Shown: piece after piece, positions 28,731-37,005 of the stretch | Layout: each line of letters opens with the position of its first letter | Position numbering within the stretch: position 1 is the first letter of the stretch | Origin: Pseudomonas benzenivorans | GTDB taxonomy: Bacteria > Pseudomonadota > Gammaproteobacteria > Pseudomonadales > Pseudomonadaceae | Length of the DNA: 64,000 bases | Direction: 5' to 3' | Assembly (NCBI RefSeq): GCF_033547155.1 | Contig: NZ_CP137892.1 | Span: forward strand, 3,100,001 to 3,164,000 | The notes under the pieces: model-generated | What the model was told of the DNA's origin: nothing | The model's database searches: none | Seen by the model: the letters and a program-made list of their open reading frames with translations, nothing else | Translations under genes and position numbers: made by a program

Positions 28731-30464
28731 CTATGACAGGTCGGCGACCTCCCGCTCGATCATGCGCTTGATGTGCTCCTCGCTGTCGACCATGGTTTCA
28801 CTGTCCTCGCGCAGCGACTTGACCAGCCCCGCCATCATGGCCAGCAGCACGAAGGTGAAGGGCAGAGCGCCGGCGATCGACGCCGCCTGCAGCGACTTCA
28901 TGGCCTGGTCTCCGCCGACGAGCAGCAGGATCAGCGTCACTCCACCCAGTACCGAGCCCCATATGATGCGCTGCTGCACCGGCGGGCGACGGCCGAACGC
29001 CAGCAGTCGGCCCAGCACCAGGGTGCCGGAATCGGCAGAGGTGACGAAGAAAATAACCACCACGCCCAGTGCCGCGGCCTTGGCGATTGTTGCGGTGATA
29101 CCCGGCGTCAGCACATCGAAGATGTTGTAGAAGGCGCCGGCGTAGTCCCAATTGTTGACGGCGGCATCGTAGATACTCATGTCAGCGCCGTAGATGGCTT
29201 CGTTGATGCCCGCGGAACCGAGCACGCCGAACCAGACCAGGGCGACTACCGACGGGATGAACATCACACCGAGCATGAACTCGCGGATGGTGCGGCCGCG
29301 GGAGATACGCGCGATGAACATGCCGACGAAGCCAGCCCAGGCGATCCACCAGCCCCAGTAGAAGATGGTCCAGCCACCCTGCCAGGTGCGCTCTTCGGGG
29401 CTGCGCGCGGTCCAGAGTGTCATCGAGACTGCGTCGGAGAGGTAGTCCCCCATGGCGGTGACCGAGCTGGCGATCAGGTAGTTGGCGTCGCTGGCCAGCA
29501 TGAAGTAGGACAGTATCGCGATGCAGATCCAGGAGTTCAGCGTCGACAGCTGCTTGATGCCCTTGGCGACGCCGCTGGTCGCCGAGAGAGTCGCGACGAC
29601 TGTGATCAGGACGATCGACAGTACGGTGACGGTCTGGGACCTTTCCTCCAGCAGGCCGAGCGAGATCAGGCCTGCGCCGATCTGCTCGACGCCGAGTCCG
29701 AGCGTCGTGGAAATGCCGAAGATGGTGCCGAATACGGTCAGAATGTCGACGGTGTGACCGATCGGGCCATAGATCCTGTCGCCGATCAGCGGATAGAGCG
29801 CCGAGCGCATCGACAGCGGCAGGCCCTTGCGGAAGGCGAAGTACGCCAACGATACGCCGACGATGCCGTACATGGCCCAGGCGATGGTGCCCCAGTGGAA
29901 AATGGTCAGCTTGATACCGCCGGCAGCGGCTTCGGCGACCAGGTCGCTGGGAACCGGAAACCCTTCGTCGCCGGGCAACAGTCCCTGCTCCAGTGCGATC
30001 CTTTTGGCGTCGAAAAAGGCCGCAACCGCTGACTTCACCTCATGGCTGAGGAAGGGGTTGCCGCCGCTCCAATCGCTGGCGAAGTGGATCATCGGCTCGG
30101 ACACGCCAAAGAACAGCAAGGCGGCGCCGGTGCCGCAGCCGAAAAGCATCGAGAACCAGGCGAAATTGCTGAATTCAGGCCTGTCGTCATCGCGCCCGAG
30201 ACGTATTTTGCCGACGCGCGAGCAGGTGATGTACATGCAGACCGCGAAGGCCAGAAACATCATCAGCACGTAGTACCAGCCCAAGGTGCTTTCGATCCAG
30301 GTCTTCAGGCCGAGAAACTGTTCGCTGGCCGTCTTGCCGAGCAAGATCGCATACAGCATGAAAAACACGATCATGCTGATGGCGGTTATACCAAGGGTCG
30401 GATTCAACCCTTTCAATATGCCTCTCTGCTCGATAAGAGCATCTAGACGTTCATTGGAGAGCAT
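28731..30464 (-). CDS. BCCT-family betaine/choline/carnitine transporter
   Basis: A 577-residue secondary transporter with about twelve membrane helices, taking up quaternary ammonium compounds for osmoprotection or as nutrients. The BCCT Trp-rich segment is clear (W-T-I-F-Y-W-G-W-W-I-A-W-A-G-F-V-G-M-F-I-A-R-I-S-R-G). The start at 30464 has a GAGGAAA Shine-Dalgarno 7 bases upstream; an in-frame ATG 5 codons earlier lacks one. The gene and its upstream region look lower in GC than the neighbours. The substrate cannot be told from sequence alone. Confidence 0.92.
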   Translation of the reverse strand: MLSNERLDALIEQRGILKGLNPTLGITAISMIVFFMLYAILLGKTASEQFLGLKTWIESTLGWYYVLMMFLAFAVCMYITCSRVGKIRLGRDDDRPEFSNFAWFSMLFGCGTGAALLFFGVSEPMIHFASDWSGGNPFLSHEVKSAVAAFFDAKRIALEQGLLPGDEGFPVPSDLVAEAAAGGIKLTIFHWGTIAWAMYGIVGVSLAYFAFRKGLPLSMRSALYPLIGDRIYGPIGHTVDILTVFGTIFGISTTLGLGVEQIGAGLISLGLLEERSQTVTVLSIVLITVVATLSATSGVAKGIKQLSTLNSWICIAILSYFMLASDANYLIASSVTAMGDYLSDAVSMTLWTARSPEERTWQGGWTIFYWGWWIAWAGFVGMFIARISRGRTIREFMLGVMFIPSVVALVWFGVLGSAGINEAIYGADMSIYDAAVNNWDYAGAFYNIFDVLTPGITATIAKAAALGVVVIFFVTSADSGTLVLGRLLAFGRRPPVQQRIIWGSVLGGVTLILLLVGGDQAMKSLQAASIAGALPFTFVLLAMMAGLVKSLREDSETMVDSEEHIKRMIEREVADLS

Positions 30465-31256
30465 GGGCTTTCCTCGCAAGAGAGTGTTAGGTGAGTCCTT
30501 GTTATTGTGTTGTTCATGACCTAATAGGGGCTGGCAAGAAATTCCCAGCTATCCTCCGTGGGGCTGTAGGTTCATGTTCCTCAGTCCGGCAACGGACATA
30601 TCCCTCCATCCGACTTGACGTCCGATATTGCGCATTGAATAGCGGACGCTTGCTGAGCTGCGACGATGTTTCGGCTTTGGGCAGGTTTTTTGATAGTGCA
30701 ATCGCGTCCGCACCGGCTAGCGTTGGCGGCAAATGCTCTTATTTTTATTTATGTCTATGAATACTTAAGCACTTGATAATGCCCAGCGCTGACAGGGCTG
30801 TAAACCGCTGACAGGCTAATGACTGGCATTAGCCAAGCTTATGCCACAACTGACAACGAGAATGTCGTCGAGTGAAATGCAATGTATTGGGCTGGTCGTT
30901 ATCACTGCCAACGCAAGGCTAAAAGAGAACCTAGTCAGTAAGTTTTTGTTTTATTTTTGCGCAGTTTAAGTTCCTCGAAGGGCAGTCTGGCTGATACTGC
31001 GGGAAAGCGTTCCGTGGCTCTCCACAGAACAACCATCCACCCGGCACGAACTTGAGGACCACGTAGGATGAACAACATTGCCTTGCTCACCTATTTCTGC
31101 GCTCGGCCGCGCGGAGTCGATCTTGTTTTTGCGGCCGGCTGCCGACGACCCAGACTAATTAGATCAGGGTGAGCCCCGCCAAGAGCCCCCTCGACAAGCC
31201 TGGCTACGCCGCACTATCTCGGGCTCATCGGCCGCGCATCAGCGAGCGCCAGCGGC
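30465..31256. other. AT-richer non-coding stretch upstream of the BCCT gene
   Basis: Almost 800 bases without a supported gene and visibly richer in A and T than the surroundings. It contains a direct repeat CGCTGACAGG (30787-30796 and 30806-30815) and a perfect inverted repeat (30814-30834). A 34-codon frame at 31068-31172 starts after a TAGGATG context, but it has no similarity I know and may be a leftover 5' end. The BCCT promoter must lie at the left end. Confidence 0.55.
30814..30834. promoter_or_regulatory. Perfect inverted repeat, possible operator
   Basis: GGCTAATG-ACTGG-CATTAGCC: 8-bp arms and a 5-base spacer, next to a 10-bp direct repeat. It lies about 350 bases upstream of the BCCT start. 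Regulator unknown. Confidence 0.4.
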
Positions 31257-31781
31257 TCACTGGAAGCCTTTGACCGCCTCCAGCCAGGCCGGGTCGAGTC
31301 GGCTTTGCTGCGGCTCCAGGCCGCGCTGCTGCATGGCCTCGCGGTGGCTGTCGATCTCGCGCACCATCTGGCTCAGTTCGCCGCTGTTGCCGTCCAGCTG
31401 GTGCATCTGGATCAGGCCCAGGTGGTAGAAGCGCAAGAGCTTGAGCGCATGCTCGTCGCCGGCCGCCACCCCGGCCTTGACCTGGTGCATCTGGTTGGTG
31501 ATGCGCATCAGGCTGCGCTTCAGATGCCAGCCATACACCGCCGCCGCCATAAACGGCCGCGACCACAGGTGCAGGCGCACCAAGGCGAGGGTCAGGAGCA
31601 AGCCGACGAGCACGCCGGCCAGGTTCCACCTGAAGTTGTCGCCGCCGGGTGTGCCCAGCAGCTGGGTGCTGGCGGTGGCGCAGAGCATGCTCAGCAGCAG
31701 GAACAGCAGCGCGATCACCAGGGTGCTGCGACGGGTCTGCCGACGGTAATACTCGGGGTTCATGGGCTGGATTTCGAACAT
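31257..31781 (-). CDS. DUF3087 membrane protein
   Basis: A 174-residue inner-membrane protein of unknown function. It starts M-F-E-I-Q-P-M-N-P-E-Y-Y-R-R-Q-T, the DUF3087 N-terminus, then has two membrane helices (about 20-40 and 50-70) and a helical cytoplasmic C-terminus. The ATG at 31781 was chosen from the family start; the frame is open a further 46 codons upstream, without similarity. It follows the methyltransferase gene on the same strand, about 200 bases downstream. Confidence 0.8.
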   Translation of the reverse strand: MFEIQPMNPEYYRRQTRRSTLVIALLFLLLSMLCATASTQLLGTPGGDNFRWNLAGVLVGLLLTLALVRLHLWSRPFMAAAVYGWHLKRSLMRITNQMHQVKAGVAAGDEHALKLLRFYHLGLIQMHQLDGNSGELSQMVREIDSHREAMQQRGLEPQQSRLDPAWLEAVKGFQ

Positions 31782-31977
31782 GGTGACTGGAATGCTCCTG
31801 ATGCAAGACCGAAGTCGAGACGAGACGATGCAACTGAGTGGGGTTCCGCAATACCCGGCTGAAAAAAACAAGACGGGGCCCCGCCGACAGACCAGCAGGT
31901 TACCGACCACCCAGGACAAACGGTTTGCCTATCGCGCTCCGTCTCGAACAATGGCGCGGTCCCCTTTATGACCTGCT

Positions 31978-32733
31978 TCAGGTGCGTCTGGCCTCGAAGC
32001 TAATCATGGCGCAGCCCTGCTTGGGTGCCTGACCGGGCTGGTAATCGGCGAAGACACAGATATCGGTGAAACCCTCCTGGCGCAGCAGCAACTCGAACTC
32101 GGCGACACCCCACCAGCGCAGGCTGAAACGCTCCAACTCGGCGCTCGCCAGGCGGCCATGGCACCAATGCTCGTAGCGCAGGTAGCTGTGCCTGGTCTGG
32201 TCGACGAAGTCGACGTGCAGCGGCTGCTCGGTCAAGGTGAGCCACTCGTCGTCGGACACCGTCCAACTGCGAGTACTACCCTCATTACGAATCAACGCAC
32301 CGCAGGGATCCAAGTCGATAATCAACCGGCCATCAGCCTGCAGGTGTTCGCGAAAACGACGCAGCACGGCACGCGCCTGGGCGAAGTCAGTCACTAGTTG
32401 GAAGGAGCCGGCCGGCACTATAACGGCGGCAAAACGTTGCTCGTAGGCGAAGCTCTCGAAACGCTGACAACTCAGCGCTGGCTCCAGCCCCAGATGCCGA
32501 GCATGTGCACGGCAGCGCTCCAGCATTTCTTCGGAGGCGTCGAAACCCTGGACATCCAGGCCCTCTCGCAGTAGCGGTAGCAGCACCCGACCATTGCCCA
32601 CTGCAGGTTCCAGAATCGGCCCGCGACAGTCATGCAGCCGCTGCGCGTAAAACTCGATGTCACCGAACGAGCGGCCAATGGGCTTGTCTAGGTCATAGAC
32701 CCAGGAGGCCAAAGTCCCATAACGATTTTCCAT
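31978..32733 (-). CDS. Class I SAM-dependent methyltransferase
   Basis: A 251-residue cytoplasmic methyltransferase. The SAM site is motif I, L-E-P-A-V-G-N-G-R-V, followed by D-A-S-E-E-M-L near residue 62 and D-L-D-P-C-G after the central sheet. The substrate is unknown. Two starts are possible: the ATGs at 32754 and 32733 each have an AAGGAGTT Shine-Dalgarno, because the initiation region is a 21-bp tandem duplication. The shorter form is given; the longer adds 7 residues (M-E-T-R-S-S-H). It is 50 bases downstream of hrpA. Confidence 0.85.
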   Translation of the reverse strand: MENRYGTLASWVYDLDKPIGRSFGDIEFYAQRLHDCRGPILEPAVGNGRVLLPLLREGLDVQGFDASEEMLERCRAHARHLGLEPALSCQRFESFAYEQRFAAVIVPAGSFQLVTDFAQARAVLRRFREHLQADGRLIIDLDPCGALIRNEGSTRSWTVSDDEWLTLTEQPLHVDFVDQTRHSYLRYEHWCHGRLASAELERFSLRWWGVAEFELLLRQEGFTDICVFADYQPGQAPKQGCAMISFEARRT

Positions 32734-32768
32734 GTGGGAACTCCTTGTTTCCATGTGAAAACTCCTTG
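32727..32768 (-). repeat. Tandem duplication of a ribosome binding site and start codon
   Basis: Two 21-bp copies (32727-32747 and 32748-32768) differ at two or three bases. Each holds AAGGAGTT, a 5-base spacer and ATGGAAA on the minus strand. Both ATGs are in the same frame, so translation could begin at either. Confidence 0.9.
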
Positions 32769-32804
32769 TGACTGCCGCTGCGCAAGCACAGTGGAAAGTG
32801 ACTA

Positions 32805-35800
32805 TCAGCCTTCGACCTGCCCCCACTGCTTGCTCAGGCGCTTGTCCGACACCGCCATCTTGGTGCCCAGTTGCTGGGCGAACAGCGAGACGCGGTACTC
32901 CTCGAGCATCCAGCGGTACAGCTGCAGGTTCGGATCGCGCTTGCCCTCCTGGCCGTGCTTGGCCAGGCGGGCCTGGTATTGCTCCCAGCAGGCGGTGAGC
33001 TCGCCGGTCCACACCCGGTCGCGCTGCACCTGGCTGCCGACCTTGTCCAGGCGCTGTTCGATGGCCTTGAGGTAGCGCGGCAGCTCCTTGAGCCATTCGC
33101 CCGGGGTCTCGCGCACGAAGCCCGGGTAGACCAGATTGGCCAGCTGCTGCTTGATGTCGTTCAGGGCCATGGCCTGGGCCAGGTCGATCTTGCCCTTGAA
33201 GCGCTTCTGCAGGCCGTGCCAGAGCTTGAGGACCTCCAGGGCGAGCCTGGCCAGGCGCTCGGCGTGGGCGGTCCAGTCGCCGCGCTTGCGCTCGGCCAGG
33301 GCCGCCAGGGCGGCGCCGTCGCGCGGCAGGCTGGCCTCGCCCTCGAGGATGCAGGCGTCCAGGCTGGCCAGGAGGATGTCCTCGACCAGCGCCTCGATAC
33401 GCCCCAGCTCGCGGTGCAGCAGGCCCAGTTCGGTCAGCCCCGGCAGCTTGCCGCGCAGGAACTTGCCCTGCTCGGCCAGCTGCTGCAACAGCAGGCGCTG
33501 CAGGGCGCGGCGATGCTGGTAGTCGGCCTCGGCCTGGGTCGGAAAGCGCCCCTCCTTGACCACCCCGCCCTCCTCCACCAGGGCCGGGAACACGGTCATC
33601 GACAGACCGGCGATCTGCTGCTGGGTCTTCTCGGCGACCTGGGCGAAGGCCTTGGCCTCCACCGCCTTCGGCGTCTGGTCGGCCCGGGGGATGGCCAGGG
33701 CGGCCTGGCTGGCCTCGGCGAAGCGCGCGCACAGCTCGGAAAGCATGCGGCCCTCGCCCAGCGGCTTGCCACGGCTGTCGACCACCTCGATGTTCATCCG
33801 CAGGTGATCCTCCAGTTGCGCCTCGGCCTCGCTCCAGGCCTCCTCGCCGATGCGCACGCCGGTCATGCGCAGCAGCTCGCGGCCCAGGGCCTCGGGCAGC
33901 GAGCCCTGGGCAAAGGCGATCTTGGCCAGCGCCGCGCCGACGAAGTCCGGCACCGGCACGAAGTTCTTGCGCAGGGCCTTGGGCAGGTTGCGCACCAGGG
34001 CCACACACTTAGCCTCCAGCAGACCGGGCACCAGCCACTGCAGGCGCTCGGCCGGCAGTTGCGGCAGCAGCGGCGCCGGCACCCGCAGGGTGACGCCGTC
34101 GCGCGGGTGGTTGGGCTCGAAGTGGTAGGCCAGCGGCAGGCTCAGCTCGCCCAGCTGCAGGTTGTCGGGGTACTGCGCCGCGGTGACTTCCTTGGCGTCG
34201 CGCGCGAGCACATCCTCCTCGCGCATGATCAGCAGCTGCGGGTCCTGGGCGCTCTCGCGCTTGTACCAGCTGTCGAAGCTGGCGGTCTGGTAGATGTCCG
34301 CCGGCAGGCGTGCCTCGTAGAAGGCGAACAGGGTTTCCTCGTCGGCGAGGATGTCGCGCCGGCGCGCCTTGGCCTCCAGCGCGTCGAGCTGCTCGAGCAG
34401 CTGGCGGTTGGCGGAGAGGCACTTGGCCCGGCTGTGGATATCGCCGCCGACCAGGCCCTCGCGGATGAACAGCTCCCGCGACACCGGCGGATCGATCGGG
34501 CCGTAGTGCACCGGGCGGCGGCCGACCACGATCAGGCCATAGAGGCTGATCTGCTCGTAGGCCACCACCTGGCCGCGCTTCTTCTCCCAGTGCGGCTCCA
34601 GATGGTTCTTCTTGACCAGGTGCGGCGCCAGCGGCTCGAGCCAGTCCGGCTCGATCCTGGCCACCATGCGGGCGAACAGCTTGGTCGTTTCCACCAGCTC
34701 GGCGGCCATGAGCCACTGCGGGCGTTTGCGCCCCAGGCTCGAGGAGGGATGCACCCAGAAGCGCCGCTGGCGCGCGCCGAGGTAGTCGCCCTCCTCGGTC
34801 TTCTGGCCGATCTGGCTGAGCAGGCCGCTGAGGATGGCCTTGTGCACCTTGGCGTAGTCGGCCGCGCGCTGTTGGGCCTCGTCCTTGGCCGCCTGCGCGG
34901 GCGCACGGTTGGCGCCGTCAGCCTTGGTGGACAAGCCTGCGGCGTTGTCCACCCTGCCCTTGCTGCGCGCGTCTTCCGCCCTACGCTGGCCGGAACCCTC
35001 CGTCCTGCGGCTGTCGGCGAGTTTCAGCTCGCGGGCGATCAGCACCAGCTGGCGATGGGCGTCGCGCCACTCGCGCAGGCGCAGGTAGTTGAGGAAATTC
35101 TTCCGGCACCAGTTGCGCAGGGCGTTGGAGCCCAGGGCCTGGCGCTGCTCCTCGAAACCGCGCCACAGATTGATCAGCGCGGCGAAGTCCGAGTCGACGT
35201 CCTTCCACTGGGCGTGGGCCTGGTCGGCGGCCTGCTGGCGGTCGGCCGGGCGTTCGCGCACGTCCTGCACCGACAGCGCGCTGGCGATGATCAGCACCTC
35301 GTCCAGGCTGCCCTGCCTGGCGCCTTCGAGCACCATGCGGCCCAGGCGCGGGTCCACCGGCAGGCGTGCCAGCTGGCGCCCCAGGGGGGTCAGCTGGCCC
35401 TCGCGGCTGACCGCAGAGAGTTCCTGCAAGAGGTTGAAGCCGTCGCTGATGGCCTTGCCGTCCGGCGGCTCGATGAAGGGGAAGGCGTCGATCTCGCCGA
35501 GGCGCAGGTGCAGCATCTGCAGGATCACCGCCGCCAGGTTGGTGCGTAGGATCTCCGGGTCGGTGAACTCGGGCCGGCCGAGGAAATCCTCCTCGCTGTA
35601 CAGGCGGATGCAGATGCCCGGCTCGACCCGGCCGCAGCGGCCCTTGCGCTGGTTGGCGCTGGCCTGGCTGACGGCCTCGATGGGCAGGCGCTGGACCTTG
35701 GCGCGGTAGCTGTAGCGGCTGATGCGCGCGGTGCCACTGTCGATCACGTAGCGGATGCCCGGCACGGTCAGCGAGGTCTCGGCGACGTTGGTGGCCAGGA

Positions 35801-36860
35801 CGATCTTGCGCCCGGGCATGGGCTGGAAGATCTTCTGCTGCTCGGCCGGGGTCAGGCGGGCGTACAGCGGCAGCACCTCGGTGTGCTTGAGCTGGGCCTT
35901 GCGCAACACCTCAGCGCAGTCGCGGATCTCCCGCTCGCCGGGCAGGAACACCAGCACGTCGCCGGGGCGCTTGCCCTCGCTGCGCTCGAAGGCGGCCAGC
36001 TCGTCGAGGCTGGCGAGTATCGCCTGGTCGACCGAGAGATCCTCCTCGACCCGGTTGCCCTCCTCGTCCTGCTCGGCGGCCAGCGGCCGGTACCAGGTCT
36101 CCACCGGGTAGGTACGCCCGGATACCTCGACCACCGGCGCACCGCCGAAATGCTTGGAGAAACGCTCCAGGTCGATGGTCGCCGAGGTGATGATCAGCTT
36201 CAGATCCGGCCGGCGGGCCAGCAGGGTCTTCAGGTAGCCCAGCAGGAAGTCGATATTGAGGCTGCGTTCGTGGGCCTCGTCGACGATGATCGTGTCGTAC
36301 TTGTCGAGGAAACGGTCGTGCTGGGTCTCGGCCAGCAGGATGCCGTCGGTCATCAGCTTGATCAGGCTGCGCTCGTTGCTCTGGTCTTCGAAGCGCACCT
36401 GGTAGCCGACCAGCTCGCCCAGGGGCGTGCCGATCTCCTCGGCCACCCTTGTCGCCACGCTGCGCGCTGCCAGGCGCCGGGGCTGGGTGTGGCCGATCAG
36501 GCCGTGCAGGCCGCGGCCCAGCTCCAGACAGATCTTCGGCAGCTGGGTGGTCTTGCCCGAGCCGGTCTCGCCGGCGATCACCACCACCTGATGCGCGGCG
36601 ATGGCGGCCTTGATCTCCTCGCGTTTGGCGGCGATGGGCAGGGCGTCGTCGTAGCGCATGGCCGGCACGCTGAGCCGGCGCGCCTCGACCTTGGCGGCGG
36701 AGGCCTGGAAGCGCTCCAGCCACTGCGCCAGCTTGGCCTGATCCGGCTGCGCCTGCTTGCGCAACTCGTGCAGCTGGCGGCGCAGGCGGTGGCGGTCGGC
36801 GATCAGGGCCTGGTCGAGGTTTTTCAGCAGTTGATCGAATGCGTGAGTCTGGTCGGTCAT
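32805..36860 (-). CDS. hrpA: ATP-dependent RNA helicase HrpA
   Basis: A DEAH-box RNA helicase of 1351 residues (E. coli 1300), linked to ribosome rescue and mRNA processing. Motifs are Walker A G-E-T-G-S-G-K-T at 97-104, D-E-A-H-E-R-S, S-A-T and Q-R-K-G-R-C-G-R, then the HA2, OB-fold and DUF3418 C-terminal parts. The ATG at 36860 begins M-T-D-Q; upstream codons show no similarity. An in-frame low-complexity insert of about 45 residues near 34870-35020 is absent from HrpA as I know it and contains a REP-like hairpin. Confidence 0.93.
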   Translation of the reverse strand: MTDQTHAFDQLLKNLDQALIADRHRLRRQLHELRKQAQPDQAKLAQWLERFQASAAKVEARRLSVPAMRYDDALPIAAKREEIKAAIAAHQVVVIAGETGSGKTTQLPKICLELGRGLHGLIGHTQPRRLAARSVATRVAEEIGTPLGELVGYQVRFEDQSNERSLIKLMTDGILLAETQHDRFLDKYDTIIVDEAHERSLNIDFLLGYLKTLLARRPDLKLIITSATIDLERFSKHFGGAPVVEVSGRTYPVETWYRPLAAEQDEEGNRVEEDLSVDQAILASLDELAAFERSEGKRPGDVLVFLPGEREIRDCAEVLRKAQLKHTEVLPLYARLTPAEQQKIFQPMPGRKIVLATNVAETSLTVPGIRYVIDSGTARISRYSYRAKVQRLPIEAVSQASANQRKGRCGRVEPGICIRLYSEEDFLGRPEFTDPEILRTNLAAVILQMLHLRLGEIDAFPFIEPPDGKAISDGFNLLQELSAVSREGQLTPLGRQLARLPVDPRLGRMVLEGARQGSLDEVLIIASALSVQDVRERPADRQQAADQAHAQWKDVDSDFAALINLWRGFEEQRQALGSNALRNWCRKNFLNYLRLREWRDAHRQLVLIARELKLADSRRTEGSGQRRAEDARSKGRVDNAAGLSTKADGANRAPAQAAKDEAQQRAADYAKVHKAILSGLLSQIGQKTEEGDYLGARQRRFWVHPSSSLGRKRPQWLMAAELVETTKLFARMVARIEPDWLEPLAPHLVKKNHLEPHWEKKRGQVVAYEQISLYGLIVVGRRPVHYGPIDPPVSRELFIREGLVGGDIHSRAKCLSANRQLLEQLDALEAKARRRDILADEETLFAFYEARLPADIYQTASFDSWYKRESAQDPQLLIMREEDVLARDAKEVTAAQYPDNLQLGELSLPLAYHFEPNHPRDGVTLRVPAPLLPQLPAERLQWLVPGLLEAKCVALVRNLPKALRKNFVPVPDFVGAALAKIAFAQGSLPEALGRELLRMTGVRIGEEAWSEAEAQLEDHLRMNIEVVDSRGKPLGEGRMLSELCARFAEASQAALAIPRADQTPKAVEAKAFAQVAEKTQQQIAGLSMTVFPALVEEGGVVKEGRFPTQAEADYQHRRALQRLLLQQLAEQGKFLRGKLPGLTELGLLHRELGRIEALVEDILLASLDACILEGEASLPRDGAALAALAERKRGDWTAHAERLARLALEVLKLWHGLQKRFKGKIDLAQAMALNDIKQQLANLVYPGFVRETPGEWLKELPRYLKAIEQRLDKVGSQVQRDRVWTGELTACWEQYQARLAKHGQEGKRDPNLQLYRWMLEEYRVSLFAQQLGTKMAVSDKRLSKQWGQVEG
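34926..34953. repeat. REP-like hairpin inside hrpA
   Basis: A perfect 9-bp inverted repeat GGTGGACAA / TTGTCCACC around a GC-rich core that can extend the stem. It is followed at 34978-34985 by GCCCTACG, the same octamer found beside dinB. Form and composition match Pseudomonas REP elements. It lies in the part of hrpA that encodes an extra segment. Confidence 0.6.
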
Positions 36861-37005
36861 CGGGGCCGTGATGCAGTCATGCCGGAGTGGGCGCCAACGG
36901 CGCCCGCTCGCAGCGGGAAAATTAGCCGGCGATTGTCGCAGATTTCCCTCTACGGCGCCCAAGCCGGCTCACCCCCGCCTGTTTCCGCCCGGTCGCCCGC
37001 GCTCC

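Noticed and set aside
30491..30760. 89-codon frame upstream of the BCCT gene
   Set aside because: No Shine-Dalgarno, no recognisable family and unusual composition; treated as non-coding.
32871..35549. 892-codon open frame antisense to hrpA
   Set aside because: No family similarity; hrpA is well supported on the minus strand.
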